In this document: piece by piece, positions 33,784 through 43,968 of the stretch
Numbering within the stretch: position 1 is the first letter of the stretch
Layout: every line of letters begins with the position of its first letter
From: Novosphingobium sp. B1
Lineage (GTDB): Bacteria; Pseudomonadota; Alphaproteobacteria; Sphingomonadales; Sphingomonadaceae
NCBI RefSeq assembly: GCF_900176395.1
Contig: NZ_FWXL01000006.1
Span: 186,001-250,000, forward strand
Length of the DNA: 64,000 nucleotides
Reading direction: 5' to 3'
Program-made: the position numbers and the translations under genes
Notes under the pieces: model-generated
Told to the model about the DNA's origin: nothing
The model's database searches: none
Seen by the model: only the letters and a program-made list of their open reading frames with translations

Positions 33784-36210
33784 ATGCCCAAGACCATGTA
33801 CACCCGCGCCCTTCTGGCAAGCGCCTTCGCGCTCGCCTTCGCGCTGCCTGCCCATGCGCAGGAAGCCCCGCAGTCAACGGCAACCGAAGAAGCCGATCCG
33901 AACGTCATCATCGTCACCGCGCAAAACCGCGCCCAGAACGTCAATGATGTTCCCATCGCGATCAATGTGGTGAACGCCGAACAGCTGCAGCAGGCCGGCT
34001 TTTCGAACATGAACGACATCGGCAAGATCGCGCCGGCGGTGCAGCTCAACCAGGACCAGGGTACCATCAAGGTGACCGTCCGCGGCGTCGGGACCAATTC
34101 GAACGACGAATCGCAGGATACCTCGGTCGTCGTGAACATCGACGGCGAATACATGAACCGCCCGCAGGCGCTCAGCATCGCCCTGTTCGATCTCGATCGC
34201 GTCGAAGTGCTGCGTGGACCGCAAGGCACGCTCTATGGCCGCAATTCGACCGGCGGCGCGATCAACTTCATCACGCGCAAGCCCGGCAAGGAATTCGCCG
34301 CCAACGCCTCGGCAAGCTATGGCAACTACAATGCTGTCCGCCTTGATGGCGGTGTGACGGTTCCGCTCGGCGACATCGGCGGCGTTCGCGTTGCCGGATT
34401 CTATGACGAGCATGACGGCTACATCAAGCATCCGGCCCGCCCTGCTTTCAACGCGGGTTACAGCTATCCTGCATTCCAGGGCGGTCGCTCTGACGACAAC
34501 AAGTCGTACGGCGTGCGCGGCTCGGTGCAGCTTGAGCCGACTGAAGCGTTTACGGTCTATCTTGCCGGCGAATACGCCAAGCGTGAATTTACCCCGCAAG
34601 CCTTTGCCTCGGCTGACCTCAATGCCGCTGGCACCCGCCCGACCAATGCCAGCTGCACCACGGCCAGCGGCTTCACCGCGGTCGCACCGATCTATGCCTC
34701 GGCTCTGGGCCAGGTGTTGTGCATCCCCAACGAAACGAACCTGCTCGCGGCCGTCAACCGTGCGGAATACGCTGCCCCCGCCTTCGGTCTTGGCAAGCTT
34801 TCGCAGGACACTTACGCCATTCGTGGCCGCGTTGCCTACGAAGTCAGCGATGCGCTGACGATTTCGTACATCGGCGGCTATCGCAAGTTCGAAGGCACAC
34901 CGGGCCAGTTCCTGACGCTGCCTGTCACCTATCGCTCGTTCGGATGGGACCAGCGCACCAGCACGCAAAGTCATGAGCTGCGTTTCAATGGCGAAGTGAA
35001 CGGCATCACCTATCAGGTCGGCGGCTTCTACTTCAAGGAAACCGTCAACGCCGAAAGCAGCTTCGTCACCACCTTCGGTCCGAATGTCGTCACTCTGTCC
35101 TACTTCGATCGTGACATCACCAGCGAGAGCAAGTCGGCATTCGGTCAGGTCGAAGTGCCGCTCGGCGAAACGCTGACCGCCGTAGGTGGCCTGCGTTACA
35201 CCGAAAACTCTCGCGATGCGCTATACCGCAACGCATCGCCGTTTGGCGCCGGTCCGCCGGATCCGCTTCTGTTCAATGGCGCCATCAGCACCAAGAACTT
35301 CGCCGATCTCCGATTCAAGACGATCTTCCCGCTTTCCAGCAAGGAAGACAAGATCACCTGGCTGGCCGGGCTGAACTACAAGCCCAACAGCGACACCCTG
35401 GTGTTCGCCAAGGTCTCGACCGGCTTCAAGGGTGGTGGCTTTGACTCGGTTGGCGACTACAAGCCGGAAACCAACACGGCTTACGAAATGGGTTGGAAGC
35501 AGTCTTTCGGAGACCGCAGCCAGCACCAGTTCAACCTCGGCGGTTTCTACTACGACTACAAGGACCTGCAGGTCTCCGTGCTTCTCGACACCACTGTCGG
35601 CGGCCAGACCTTCAACGCGGGCAAGGCCAAGATCTGGGGCATCGAGGCATCGGCCGATTTCGCTCTGAGCGATAACGACCGCTTCCACGCCTCGGTCAAC
35701 TACCTGAATGCCGAGTACAAGGAGCTGTTCGCGCAGTTCAACGTATACTGCCTGCCTGCTGCAGGGCGCCCGCAAAGCGTTTGCGATAGTCGCAACGGTA
35801 TCGGCGATCTCGATCCGGTCACGCCAGGTGCTCAGCAGCCGAACTTCGCAGGTAACCGTCCGCCGTTCTCGCCGGAATGGGTGATCACCGCAGGGTATGA
35901 TCATACCTTCAACTTCGGCAGCGCAGGAACCCTGCGTGCCAGCGCGAACACGACGTTCAAGAGCAAGTATTTCACTGATTTCTACAATTACCGTGATGGC
36001 GCTCAGACTGCCTTCACGCAGACCGACGTCAGCTTGGAATACAAGCCAGAGAACGAGCGCTTCTCGATCACGGCCTTCGCCAAGAACCTCGAGAACGAAC
36101 GCCCGCTGACTTACGGCGGATTCACTTCTGCCGGCCCGAACGATGACGTGTTCAACTGGCAATTCGGCACGCCGCGCACCTACGGCGTCCGCCTCGCGGT
36201 CGATTTCTAA
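33784..36210 (+). CDS. TonB-dependent outer-membrane receptor 2
   Basis: An 808-residue receptor with a signal peptide ending at LPAHAQ, a plug domain (about 50-170, with [23 protein letters not shown]) and a beta-barrel ending in VRLAVDF. The start at 33784 is used because the signal peptide begins there and GGGGAGG is 9 nt upstream; 16 extra codons upstream look like leader. Sharing an operator with a sugar dehydrogenase and isomerase points to import of a carbohydrate-type substrate, perhaps a glycoside too large for porins. No inner-membrane transporter is encoded nearby. Confidence 0.95.
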   Translation: MPKTMYTRALLASAFALAFALPAHAQEAPQSTATEEADPNVIIVTAQNRAQNVNDVPIAINVVNAEQLQQAGFSNMNDIGKIAPAVQLNQDQGTIKVTVRGVGTNSNDESQDTSVVVNIDGEYMNRPQALSIALFDLDRVEVLRGPQGTLYGRNSTGGAINFITRKPGKEFAANASASYGNYNAVRLDGGVTVPLGDIGGVRVAGFYDEHDGYIKHPARPAFNAGYSYPAFQGGRSDDNKSYGVRGSVQLEPTEAFTVYLAGEYAKREFTPQAFASADLNAAGTRPTNASCTTASGFTAVAPIYASALGQVLCIPNETNLLAAVNRAEYAAPAFGLGKLSQDTYAIRGRVAYEVSDALTISYIGGYRKFEGTPGQFLTLPVTYRSFGWDQRTSTQSHELRFNGEVNGITYQVGGFYFKETVNAESSFVTTFGPNVVTLSYFDRDITSESKSAFGQVEVPLGETLTAVGGLRYTENSRDALYRNASPFGAGPPDPLLFNGAISTKNFADLRFKTIFPLSSKEDKITWLAGLNYKPNSDTLVFAKVSTGFKGGGFDSVGDYKPETNTAYEMGWKQSFGDRSQHQFNLGGFYYDYKDLQVSVLLDTTVGGQTFNAGKAKIWGIEASADFALSDNDRFHASVNYLNAEYKELFAQFNVYCLPAAGRPQSVCDSRNGIGDLDPVTPGAQQPNFAGNRPPFSPEWVITAGYDHTFNFGSAGTLRASANTTFKSKYFTDFYNYRDGAQTAFTQTDVSLEYKPENERFSITAFAKNLENERPLTYGGFTSAGPNDDVFNWQFGTPRTYGVRLAVDF

Positions 36211-36235
36211 GTCGTTCGCAGGATCGCAAGACAGA

Positions 36236-36263
36236 GGGGGAGTGGTTCGCCGCTCCCCTTTTT
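36236..36263 (+). terminator. Rho-independent terminator of TonB receptor 2
   Basis: GGGGAG-T-GG, loop TTCG, CC-G-CTCCCC, then TTTTT. A UUCG-capped stem with a T-run 25 nt after the stop codon; a textbook intrinsic terminator. The rest of the gap to etfB (36264-36620) has only weak open frames and the repeats listed below. Confidence 0.85.
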
Positions 36264-36497
36264 GCGTTCAACGGCGCAGTCTCACCTCCAGGATGGGGCC
36301 TTTCGTGGACGCCACTTGATGCTGCTCCTGCACGGGGGGTACTGTGGCTGTGGAGTTGGCTCGCACGCTATCGGAGCCGCGCTTTCCGTAATGAAGCTGG
36401 TGCGGCGATCTGCGCGTCGTCCACCCCCATTATTCGAATTTCCATTCCTTCATTTGGTTCTCGCCGTCGACCCGAATGGCAACCGTTGACATGCGCC

Positions 36498-36524
36498 TGC
36501 AAAGTTAAGCTTTGCACCTTTGCA
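36498..36524. promoter_or_regulatory. Three TTTGCA heptamers upstream of etfB
   Basis: TGCAAAG-N5-CTTTGCA forms a perfect 7-5-7 dyad (36498-36516). A third CTTTGCA follows one base later (36518-36524). A TTGACA at 36486-36491 lies beside them. The cluster is about 100 nt upstream of the etfB ATG and is a plausible binding site for a regulator of fatty-acid or electron-transfer genes. The regulator is unknown. Confidence 0.4.
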
Positions 36525-36620
36525 AGTTTACCGTGGACAGCACTGGTGTTCCCCTTCATCGCGAGGATCGAGCCGGTGCCTTCGGGCACCACGGGCATGG
36601 GATTGGCAGGAGCACCACAC

Positions 36621-37373
36621 ATGAAAGCCCTGGTCTGCGTGAAGCGCGTGATTGACTACAACGTGAAGCCTCGTGTGAAGGCGGATGGTTCGGGTGTTGA
36701 TCTTGCGAACGTGAAGATGAGCATGAACCCGTTTGACGAGATCGCGGTCGAGGAGGCCATTCGCCTGAAGGAGAAGGGCGTGGTGACCGAGATCGTGGCG
36801 GTGTCGGTGGGTGTGGCCAAGAGCCAGGAAACGCTGCGCACGGCGCTGGCGATGGGCGCGGACCGGGCGGTGCTGGTGCAGGTCGAGGACGGCACCGAGG
36901 TCGAGCCGCTGGCCGTGGCCAAGATCATCAAGGGGATTGCCGATGAAGAGCAGCCGGCGCTGATCATCACCGGCAAGCAGGCGATCGACGATGACAGCAA
37001 CCAGGTCGGCCAGATGGTCGCCGCGCTGCTCGGCCGTCCCCAGGGGACGTTCGCCAACGAGGTTTCGGTCGAGGGCGATGCGGTCGTCGTGAAGCGCGAG
37101 ATCGACGGCGGCCTGCAGACGGTGCGCCTGGCGCTGCCGGCGGTGGTCACCACCGACCTGCGCCTCAACGAGCCGCGCTATGCCTCGCTGCCCAACATCA
37201 TGAAGGCCAAGTCCAAGCCCTTGGCCAACAAGACGCCGGCTGACTACGGCGTCGACGTTGCCGCGCGCCTCAAGACGCTCAAGGTCAGTGAACCGCCGGT
37301 GCGCTCGGCCGGCATCAAGGTGCCCGATGTCGACACGCTGGTCGCCAAGCTCAAGGAAATGGGAGTAGCCTGA
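36621..37373 (+). CDS. etfB: Electron transfer flavoprotein beta subunit
   Basis: A 250-residue ETF beta subunit: [20 protein letters not shown], then [17 protein letters not shown] and the AMP-binding [17 protein letters not shown] block. With EtfA it carries electrons from acyl-CoA and other dehydrogenases to ETF-ubiquinone oxidoreductase. AGGAG at 36608-36612 sits 8 nt before the chosen ATG. It is coupled to etfA by TGATG. Upstream open sequence lacks homology. Confidence 0.97.
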   Translation: MKALVCVKRVIDYNVKPRVKADGSGVDLANVKMSMNPFDEIAVEEAIRLKEKGVVTEIVAVSVGVAKSQETLRTALAMGADRAVLVQVEDGTEVEPLAVAKIIKGIADEEQPALIITGKQAIDDDSNQVGQMVAALLGRPQGTFANEVSVEGDAVVVKREIDGGLQTVRLALPAVVTTDLRLNEPRYASLPNIMKAKSKPLANKTPADYGVDVAARLKTLKVSEPPVRSAGIKVPDVDTLVAKLKEMGVA

Positions 37374-38305
37374 TGTCCAAGGTTCTCGTTCTCGTCGAAC
37401 ACGACAACGCTTCCGTCAAGGACGCCACGCTCGCCGCCGTCACCGCTGCCGGCCAGCTTGGCGAAGTGACCGCACTGGTCGCCGGATCGGACTGCGACGG
37501 CGCCGCAACTGCCGCCGCGCAGATCGCCGGCGTCGCCAAGGTCCTGAAGGCCGACGACGCATCGCTTGCCAATGCGCTGGCTGAAAATGTCGCGCCGCTC
37601 GTCGCTGGCCTGATGGCGGACTATGACGCCTTCGTCGCCCCTGCCACGACCACGGGCAAGAACGTCGCCCCGCGCGTTGCCGCACTGCTCGATGTCATGC
37701 AGGTCTCGGACATCCTCTCGGTCGAAGGCCCCAAGACCTTCACCCGTCCGATCTACGCCGGCAACGCCATCGCCACGGTCGAAAGCTCCGACGCCAAGCT
37801 GGTCATCACCGTGCGCGGCACCGCCTTTGCCAAGGCTGCCGCGACCGGCGGATCGGCGAGCGTCGAAGCCGTCAGCGCCAGCGGCGACAGCGGCCTCAGC
37901 ACTTTCGTAAGCGCCGAGATCGCCAAGTCCGAGCGCCCGGAACTCACCTCGGCCAAGATCATCGTCTCGGGCGGCCGCGCCCTCAAGGATGCGGCCACGT
38001 TCGAGCAGGTCATCACCCCGCTGGCTGACAAGCTGAACGCCGGCATCGGCGCCAGCCGTGCCGCGGTTGACGCAGGCTACGTGCCCAATGACTACCAGGT
38101 CGGCCAGACCGGCAAGATCGTGGCACCGGAAGTCTACATCGCCGTGGGCATCTCGGGCGCGATCCAGCACCTTGCCGGCATGAAGGACTCCAAGACCATC
38201 ATCGCCATCAACAAGGACGAAGACGCCCCGATCTTCCAGGTCGCCGACATCGGCCTCGTCGGTGACCTCTTCACCTTGGTCCCAGAACTCACCGGGAAGC
38301 TGTAA
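37373..38305 (+). CDS. etfA: Electron transfer flavoprotein alpha subunit
   Basis: A 310-residue ETF alpha subunit that holds FAD in its C-terminal domain: [38 protein letters not shown] (shown in part) and [18 protein letters not shown] are the FAD-binding blocks. Its first base is the last base of the etfB stop (TGATG), so the subunits should be made in equal amounts. Confidence 0.97.
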   Translation: MSKVLVLVEHDNASVKDATLAAVTAAGQLGEVTALVAGSDCDGAATAAAQIAGVAKVLKADDASLANALAENVAPLVAGLMADYDAFVAPATTTGKNVAPRVAALLDVMQVSDILSVEGPKTFTRPIYAGNAIATVESSDAKLVITVRGTAFAKAAATGGSASVEAVSASGDSGLSTFVSAEIAKSERPELTSAKIIVSGGRALKDAATFEQVITPLADKLNAGIGASRAAVDAGYVPNDYQVGQTGKIVAPEVYIAVGISGAIQHLAGMKDSKTIIAINKDEDAPIFQVADIGLVGDLFTLVPELTGKL

Positions 38306-38418
38306 AAACGCAGTCAGTTGCAAACGCTGCAACTGCATTCCCGTGCTTCGCAATTGCGGAATCGGGCGCTGGGTTGCACATAGGTGAGGCCTTTCAGGCA
38401 TCCTCTCCCAAACTTTTC

Positions 38419-38449
38419 AAGGCTGGCCTTCGGGCCGGCCTTTCTTTTT
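38419..38449 (+). terminator. Rho-independent terminator of etfBA
   Basis: AAGGCTGGCC, loop TTCG, GGCCGGCCTT (one T-G pair), then TTCTTTTT. A UUCG-capped 10-bp stem with a T-rich tail, 113 nt after the etfA stop. Confidence 0.85.
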
Positions 38450-38505
38450 GCGCAACTGACATCAACGTCTGCTTGATAGTTGGCAGTCAAGCGTGAGGCG
38501 GTTGG

Positions 38506-39189
38506 TCAGGCCTTCCGGTAATCTGCAACAATCCTGCCTGCGGCCGCCAGTTCAGCCTCATGGCTTTCTTCCCGCCAGGTTTCGGCAAGCGCTTCGGTTT
38601 CCCATTGCAGCATGGCGGGATGCGCGAGCACGCGCTCGACCCATGCATGTCCCCGGCCAACATCAAGACCATATGTGCGGATGCGGAACGCGACTGGCGC
38701 AAAGAAGGCATCGAGCGCAGTGAAGCGCGGTCCGGCAAGCCATGGCCCGCCGAACTTGTCGAGTGCCTCTTCGAACAGTTCCCGTATGCGGGCAATGTCG
38801 CGGTGCAAGGCGGGTCGCATGGGGCGTGGTTCGACGCGCACGCCGACGTTCATGGTGCAATCGTTGCGCAGGGCAGAAAACCCACCGTGCATCTCGGCGA
38901 TTGCGCACATCGCGAAAGCGCGAGCGGCTTCATCGTCTGGCCAGACGCCCGGGTGGCGTTCGGCAAGATAGAGCACGATACCGAGCGAATCCCACACGGT
39001 GAGGGCTTGATCAAGCAGCACCGGAACCTGACCGGTTGGCGAAAAGGCGCGGAACTCCTCGTAATTCGAAGGCTTGGTGAAGGGCTCGACGCGATCTTCG
39101 AACGCGATGCCGAGCGCCTTCATCAGTACCCAGGGCCTCAAGGACCAGCTCGAGTAGTTCCGGTTCGCCGTGATCAGAACATAGTCCAC
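38506..39189 (-). CDS. Glutathione S-transferase family protein
   Basis: A 227-residue GST. The thioredoxin-like N-terminal domain contains NYSSWSLRPWVLMKALGI with a candidate catalytic serine. TGQVPVLLDQALTVWDSLGIVLYLAE is the glutathione-binding part (cis-Pro in QVPVLL, SNAIL-like DSLGI). The helical C-terminal domain follows. It resembles YfcF/zeta-like GSTs. Substrate unknown. It lies 23 nt downstream of the CoA-transferase operon on the same strand and may be its last gene. Confidence 0.92.
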   Translation of the reverse strand: MDYVLITANRNYSSWSLRPWVLMKALGIAFEDRVEPFTKPSNYEEFRAFSPTGQVPVLLDQALTVWDSLGIVLYLAERHPGVWPDDEAARAFAMCAIAEMHGGFSALRNDCTMNVGVRVEPRPMRPALHRDIARIRELFEEALDKFGGPWLAGPRFTALDAFFAPVAFRIRTYGLDVGRGHAWVERVLAHPAMLQWETEALAETWREESHEAELAAAGRIVADYRKA

Positions 39190-39212
39190 CGGAACATTCT
39201 CCCTTGCTTGCG

Positions 39213-39872
39213 TCAGTCGAGGTAATGCGCCGTCGTCTTGGCGCGAATTTCCTCACGCGTCACGCCCGGGGCGCATTCGACAAGGCGGAACGGCGCGTTG
39301 TGGTCGTCGCGCTGGAACACGGCGAGATCGGTCACGATCATGTCGACCACGCCCTTGCCGGTGAGCGGCAGGGTGCAGGTGGGAATGAACTTCGGGCTGC
39401 CGTCCTTGGCGACATGCTCCATCACCACGATGATCTTCTTCACCCCGGCGACGAGATCCATGGCGCCGCCCATGCCCTTGATCATCTTGCCCGGCACCAT
39501 CCAGTTGGCGATGTCGCCGTTTTCGGCCACTTCCATGGCGCCAAGAACGGTCAGGTCGATCTTGCCGCCGCGGATCATGGCGAAGGATTGCGCACTGTCG
39601 AAATAAGCCGTGTGGGGCAGTTCGCTGATGGTCTGCTTGCCGGCATTGATCAGGTCGGGGTCCTCTTCGCCGGCATAAGGGAATGGGCCGATCCCGAGCA
39701 TGCCGTTTTCGGACTGCAAGGTAACGGTGATGCCTGCAGGAACATGGTTGGCGACGAGAGTCGGGATGCCGATGCCAAGGTTCACGTAAAACCCGTCCTG
39801 CAGTTCCTGTGCGGCGCGGGCGGCCATCTGATCGCGGGTCCAGCCAGCCTTCACTCCGTCATGTGTTGTCAT
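39213..39872 (-). CDS. scoB: 3-oxoacid CoA-transferase subunit B
   Basis: A 219-residue beta subunit. The catalytic glutamate is E55 in [14 protein letters not shown], and the block [23 protein letters not shown] is typical. It joins the A subunit to move CoA between succinyl-CoA and acetoacetate (or a similar beta-keto acid). The start is [11 protein letters not shown]; upstream codons are unrelated to the family. Unusually, a lipoprotein gene lies between it and scoA. Confidence 0.93.
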   Translation of the reverse strand: MTTHDGVKAGWTRDQMAARAAQELQDGFYVNLGIGIPTLVANHVPAGITVTLQSENGMLGIGPFPYAGEEDPDLINAGKQTISELPHTAYFDSAQSFAMIRGGKIDLTVLGAMEVAENGDIANWMVPGKMIKGMGGAMDLVAGVKKIIVVMEHVAKDGSPKFIPTCTLPLTGKGVVDMIVTDLAVFQRDDHNAPFRLVECAPGVTREEIRAKTTAHYLD

Positions 39873-39915
39873 TGCTCTGGTCTTTCGTGGAAAATGAAAG
39901 GGTACGCGAGTGGCG

Positions 39916-40776
39916 TCATTGAACGGGTGGGGGGACGAGGAACAAGCCCGCGCCCAGGTTCTGTTCCAGGGCAATGGCAACTGGCCCGTCGGGGTTGCGC
40001 AGGTAATCGAAGACCTCGTCAAAATCGCTCTTGCGGTCGCCCGCGATCGCGATCACGCACCACTCCTGGCCTGCGCGGTTGAGCAGCTGCTGCTTGCGCG
40101 TCTCGTTGCGCTTGAACAGCAGGTAACCGTCGATGCCCAAGGGGTCGAGCCCGGTAGCCTTGAGGATCGTCGACAGATCCTTGCGTGAGCCTTCAGGCAC
40201 GCTTGCCAGCCAGACGATAGCCGTGCCGGTGGCGCGAATGCCACGCAGGCGCTCGGCCAGGCCTGCAACCGGGGAGGGCGGATCATTCAGGTCAAAAGGC
40301 CGGTTCCCCGGATCGAGATCAAGGACGAGCGCGGAACGACCGCCTGTACACTTGGCCATTTCCGGCACGCCCGAGAGGCTGGCCTGATCTAGCAATGCGG
40401 AGCGTCTTGCGCCGGCCTGCTTCGGATCGGCACTGCGTGACAGCACATAGGCCGCCATCGCGCCGTATGCATCACCGGGAGGTACGGCGTCGGCCATGGC
40501 AGGCGCGATGGCCGTTTGCTCGGCCGGCACAGGCTCCTGACGCAGTTCTTCATTCGCCGGTTGCGCCGCGACAGGCAGGCTTGGCCCGGTTCCGACAGTC
40601 ACCACGGGCCGCTGCGATGTCTTGCTGCGCGATCTGGCACCAGGGCCATCCAGCGCCGTCTTGCCAGCGACCGTGCTGCCAGCGGCAATCGGAATGATCG
40701 CAGCGGCTACGCAGCCGCCCAGCTGGGCGGCAGCAATCGCCAGCGCCACCGCCGTCGGCAGCGCGCGATGCATCAT
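39916..40776 (-). CDS. HAD-like lipoprotein inserted in the CoA-transferase operon
   Basis: A 286-residue protein. A lipobox (QLGGC, C22) predicts a lipid-anchored envelope protein. After a proline/alanine-rich linker (45-100) the C-terminal part shows all HAD phosphatase motifs in order: D153-x-D155 (VLDLDPG), S192 (IVWLAS), K228 and D247/D251 ([12 protein letters not shown]). This layout matches class C acid phosphatases (lipoprotein e/P4-like), but similarity is weak and the usual Thr/Val after DxD is Gly. It overlaps the scoA stop by ATGA, so it is co-translated with a cytoplasmic enzyme. Why is unclear. Confidence 0.78.
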   Translation of the reverse strand: MMHRALPTAVALAIAAAQLGGCVAAAIIPIAAGSTVAGKTALDGPGARSRSKTSQRPVVTVGTGPSLPVAAQPANEELRQEPVPAEQTAIAPAMADAVPPGDAYGAMAAYVLSRSADPKQAGARRSALLDQASLSGVPEMAKCTGGRSALVLDLDPGNRPFDLNDPPSPVAGLAERLRGIRATGTAIVWLASVPEGSRKDLSTILKATGLDPLGIDGYLLFKRNETRKQQLLNRAGQEWCVIAIAGDRKSDFDEVFDYLRNPDGPVAIALEQNLGAGLFLVPPPVQ

Positions 40777-41483
40777 GCCGGCTCCCGCTCGCGCACTGTG
40801 CGGAATTCGATCTTCTTGTCATATGGCGCGCCCACGATCATGCGCTGCACATAGACGCCAGGCAGGTGAATGCTGTCAGGATCAAGCGAACCTGCGGGCA
40901 CGATTTCCTCGACCTCGACCACGCAGACCTTGCCGCAAGTGGCGGCAGGTACGTTGAAGTTGCGCGCGGTCTTGCGGAAAACGACATTGCCGGTTTCGTC
41001 CGCCTTCCACGCCTTCACCAACGCAAGGTCGGCAAAGATGCCGCGCTCCAGGACATATTCCTGACCGTCGAAGATCTTGGTTTCCTTGCCTTCGGCTACC
41101 AATGTACCGACACCCGTCTTGGTGTAGAAGCCAGGGATGCCTGCGCCGCCTGCGCGCATGCGTTCTGCCAGAGTTCCCTGCGGGCAGAATTCCACCTCGA
41201 GCTCGCCTGAAAGATACTGGCGTTCGAATTCCTTGTTCTCGCCCACGTAGCTCGAGATCATCTTCCTGACCTGCCGCGTGCGCAGCAACTTGCCGATGCC
41301 TTCGTTATCGATTCCCGCATTGTTCGAAGCGAAGGTGAGGTCCTTCACGCCGGAATCGCGCACTGCGTCCAGCAAGCGCTCGGGGACCCCGCAAAGCCCG
41401 AATCCACCGCAGGCGATCAGCAGGCCATCGCTCAGCAGGCCTTCAAGAGCGGCTTCGGCATTGGCGTAGAGCTTCCTGGACAT
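40773..41483 (-). CDS. scoA: 3-oxoacid CoA-transferase subunit A
   Basis: A 236-residue alpha subunit: SDGLLIACGGFGLCGVPERLLDAV, the CoA-binding type block ASNNAGIDNEGIG, and YVGENKEFERQYLSGELEVEF (quoted in parts). First gene of a minus-strand operon scoA, HAD-like lipoprotein, scoB and possibly the GST. A LysR-type regulator is divergent, 95 nt away. Confidence 0.94.
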   Translation of the reverse strand: MSRKLYANAEAALEGLLSDGLLIACGGFGLCGVPERLLDAVRDSGVKDLTFASNNAGIDNEGIGKLLRTRQVRKMISSYVGENKEFERQYLSGELEVEFCPQGTLAERMRAGGAGIPGFYTKTGVGTLVAEGKETKIFDGQEYVLERGIFADLALVKAWKADETGNVVFRKTARNFNVPAATCGKVCVVEVEEIVPAGSLDPDSIHLPGVYVQRMIVGAPYDKKIEFRTVREREPA

Positions 41484-41549
41484 CGTTGAATCTCCCTTTT
41501 CGCGCGCTCTGCTAGCACGGCGAAGGCATTAAAAAGAGCGATTGTTTTT

Positions 41550-41563
41550 TATCAGGATTGATA
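41550..41563. promoter_or_regulatory. TATCA-GGAT-TGATA dyad between scoA and the LysR gene
   Basis: A perfect 5-4-5 inverted repeat directly before the LysR-type gene (ATG 41579) and 67 nt before scoA. It is a candidate regulator binding site, although classical LysR boxes are T-N11-A with other spacing. Confidence 0.3.
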
Positions 41564-41578
41564 TGTAACTTCGATCAA

Positions 41579-42448
41579 ATGAAGCGCATCGCCATCTATC
41601 ACCTCGAAACCCTGTTATGGATCGCGCGGCTGGGGACATTTCATGCCGCAGCCGAACGGCTGAACACGTCGCAACCGGCCATTTCGGCCCGCGTCCGCGA
41701 GATCGAGGAGCAGTTGGGCATTGCCGTGTTCCGCAAGGAAGGCCGCCGCATGGTGCTTACCGCGCGGGGGCGGAGGCTCGTCAAGGAATGCGAACCCTTG
41801 CTCGCAGGTTTCGAACAAGCGATGCTGACCGCTTCCGGGTTTGCCGGAGCCTCGGGCGTAGTGCGCATCGGCAGTGGCGAGATTGCAGCGGCATCCTGCC
41901 TGCCCGGCTTCGTCACCGCAATCGAGCGCGACCTGCCCGGCGTCGCGCTGGAGGTAGAGCTCGATCTTACCGCCCGCATGCTGCAGCAATTGCTTGCTGG
42001 CCGGATCGACCTTGCGCTGCTGGCTGGACCGGTCGTGGTTCCGGGCATGCGTTCGGTCCCTCTGGGCGCGGTGGAACTGGTCTGGGTGGCAAGCCGGGCA
42101 ACGGCCGAAAGCGGCGGCTTTGCCAATCCGCTGCCGGTCTGGTCGATCCCCGATCATTCGCCGCTGCACGCTGTCACGGTCGAATCGCTGGCAAGCAACG
42201 GCATCACCCCGCGTGCCTTGTGTACCTGCAACAATGTCCGCACCTTGATCGACATCGTCAGCGACGGTGGCGGGGCGGCTGTCCTGCCACGCTCGATGGT
42301 CGGGGCAGAGCTGTCGTCCGGGAATATGGTCGAGGTGCTGCCGAGCCCCGATCGCACGATACAGTTCGAAGCGGCGATCCGCACCTCGGAAAGTGACCCG
42401 GTGGTGCTCGAACTGTTCCGGCGCGCCGGTGATCTGAGAGTTGGTTGA
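41579..42448 (+). CDS. LysR-type transcriptional regulator
   Basis: A 289-residue regulator with an N-terminal winged helix (RIAIYHLETLLWIARLGTF, then AAERLNTSQPAISARVREIEEQLG) and a periplasmic-binding-like ligand domain. The ATG at 41579 is chosen since the conserved helix begins right after it. It is divergent from the sco operon, the classic layout for a LysR regulator of that operon. It ends 3 nt from the end of convergent holA. Confidence 0.92.
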   Translation: MKRIAIYHLETLLWIARLGTFHAAAERLNTSQPAISARVREIEEQLGIAVFRKEGRRMVLTARGRRLVKECEPLLAGFEQAMLTASGFAGASGVVRIGSGEIAAASCLPGFVTAIERDLPGVALEVELDLTARMLQQLLAGRIDLALLAGPVVVPGMRSVPLGAVELVWVASRATAESGGFANPLPVWSIPDHSPLHAVTVESLASNGITPRALCTCNNVRTLIDIVSDGGGAAVLPRSMVGAELSSGNMVEVLPSPDRTIQFEAAIRTSESDPVVLELFRRAGDLRVG

Positions 42449-42451
42449 ACC

Positions 42452-43474
42452 CTAGCGCGCAGCCGCTCTGGCGATTTCGGCCAAGCCTTGCGACAGCGCC
42501 AGTTCGCCATTGCGATTGTCGGCCATCAGGGTGCGGTGCAGGGCAGTGAGGCGTTCGATCAGCCGATTGAGCCGCGCGCCGCGCCAGCGCTTGAGTTGCT
42601 GTGTCAGATCTGGGCGGTCACGAAAGAACACGCGCCGGGCCTGCGTTTCCTGCTCCATGAAGGCATTGATGTCGCCCCGTTCGCCAAGCCTGCCGGCCAG
42701 TTGGGCCAACTGCGCGACCCGGCGCTCGAAGGCGAGCAGCAAGCCGACCGGGTTCATTCCCTGTTCGCGCATCCGGGACAGTTCGGCAGGGATCCGGCGT
42801 GCATCGCCGCCCAGCACCGCGTTTACCAGCGGCATCATGCTGTCGTCCTCGCTTACCGCACAGACTTCTTCGAGATCTGCGGCGCTGGCAGAGCGCGGTG
42901 CCTGGGGGCTCGCGTCGAGGTAAAGCGCGATCTTTTCGAGCTCGCTGCGGGCCATGCGGATGTCGAGCGCAGTGGCGCGGGCAATTCGCTCGGAAAGTTC
43001 GTCGGTCAATCTCACGCCGATGCTGTCGGCCGAACTGCGGATGGTGCTGGCTACCGACTTGAGATCGGGCGGGTGAAACATTGCCACGATTGCCTCGCTG
43101 CGGTATTCGAGCAGCTTGGCAATGCGCGACTTGTCCGTGGCAGAGGTCGCGACGATCAGCACCGGCCAGCCATCGACCGGGCTTTGCAGAAGTGTTTCCA
43201 CGGCATCGTGGGCATCGTCGCCGGTTGCGCGGACATGGATGATGCGGCGATCACCGAACAGCGAAACCGAGCGCGCCTCGTCGGCAAGCCGCACCGGATC
43301 GCGGCGCAGCTCCGCACCGGAAAGCTCGATTCGTTCGGCCTCGCCCAGCAACCCGGCAATCCTTGCCGCTGCATCGCTGGCACCGGATTCGTCGGGCCCG
43401 CAGAAATAGAATATGCGGCATTCGCGCGCGACCCGCGCAGCGCTGCCAGCAAAGGTCTTCTGGGTTAGCTTCAC
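42452..43474 (-). CDS. holA: DNA polymerase III delta subunit
   Basis: A 340-residue clamp-loader subunit that opens the sliding clamp. Landmarks: IFYFCGPDESGASDAAARI, then FGDRRIIHVR, and the family end block. It is less conserved than other replisome parts but the position confirms it: downstream of lptE with an ATGA overlap, in the leuS-lptE-holA order common to alphaproteobacteria. Confidence 0.93.
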   Translation of the reverse strand: MKLTQKTFAGSAARVARECRIFYFCGPDESGASDAAARIAGLLGEAERIELSGAELRRDPVRLADEARSVSLFGDRRIIHVRATGDDAHDAVETLLQSPVDGWPVLIVATSATDKSRIAKLLEYRSEAIVAMFHPPDLKSVASTIRSSADSIGVRLTDELSERIARATALDIRMARSELEKIALYLDASPQAPRSASAADLEEVCAVSEDDSMMPLVNAVLGGDARRIPAELSRMREQGMNPVGLLLAFERRVAQLAQLAGRLGERGDINAFMEQETQARRVFFRDRPDLTQQLKRWRGARLNRLIERLTALHRTLMADNRNGELALSQGLAEIARAAAR

Positions 43475-43968
43475 TTCGCCTTGCGCAGCTTGATCGAGAT
43501 GCGCGTCACGATCTGGTCGGCAACTTCCTGCGAGAGGTTCTCGAGCGCCGTCTGCTCTGCCGCGATTACGGCATACTCGCTGTTCACCACGTCGAATCCG
43601 GCGTCGGATCCAGCCGTCGCATCAAGCACGACCGATCCGTTCTGCTGGTCGATCAACTGATAGCGCGCGCGCAGCGTACGGCGTTCGCGCGTGATGGCAT
43701 CGTTGGCCAGCTGTCCCAGGCCCTCCACCCGGTCTTCAAGGCGGATGTCGAGCCGATAGCGCGTGCCGGTAGCGCCGGGGTCCTTGCCCAGGCGATCGGC
43801 GATGGCATTGCGCACCAGCCAGCCCGACTGGCCCTCGATCGGCGAGATGCTGACATCGGACAGCGCCCGCGCGACAGTGCCGCTGCCGCCGCCGGCATAC
43901 ATCGGCTGAAGCCCGCAGCCCGCCAGTGCGAGCGGCAATGCAGCAAGGAGCAGGGCCTTAGGCGACAA
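43471..43968 (-). CDS. lptE: LPS assembly lipoprotein LptE
   Basis: A 165-residue outer-membrane lipoprotein with lipobox LAGC (C18) followed by GLQPMYAGG. LptE plugs the LptD barrel and is needed for LPS insertion. Sequence conservation in this family is low, so the call leans on length, the LxPxY-like start and the leuS-lptE-holA neighbourhood. It overlaps leuS by 11 nt and holA by 4 nt. Confidence 0.9.
   Translation of the reverse strand: MSPKALLLAALPLALAGCGLQPMYAGGGSGTVARALSDVSISPIEGQSGWLVRNAIADRLGKDPGATGTRYRLDIRLEDRVEGLGQLANDAITRERRTLRARYQLIDQQNGSVVLDATAGSDAGFDVVNSEYAVIAAEQTALENLSQEVADQIVTRISIKLRKAK

Noticed and set aside
36262-36622. Short open frames on both strands in the gap before etfB
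   Set aside because: No family resemblance, no good ribosome binding site, and they cover the TTTGCA repeats that look regulatory.
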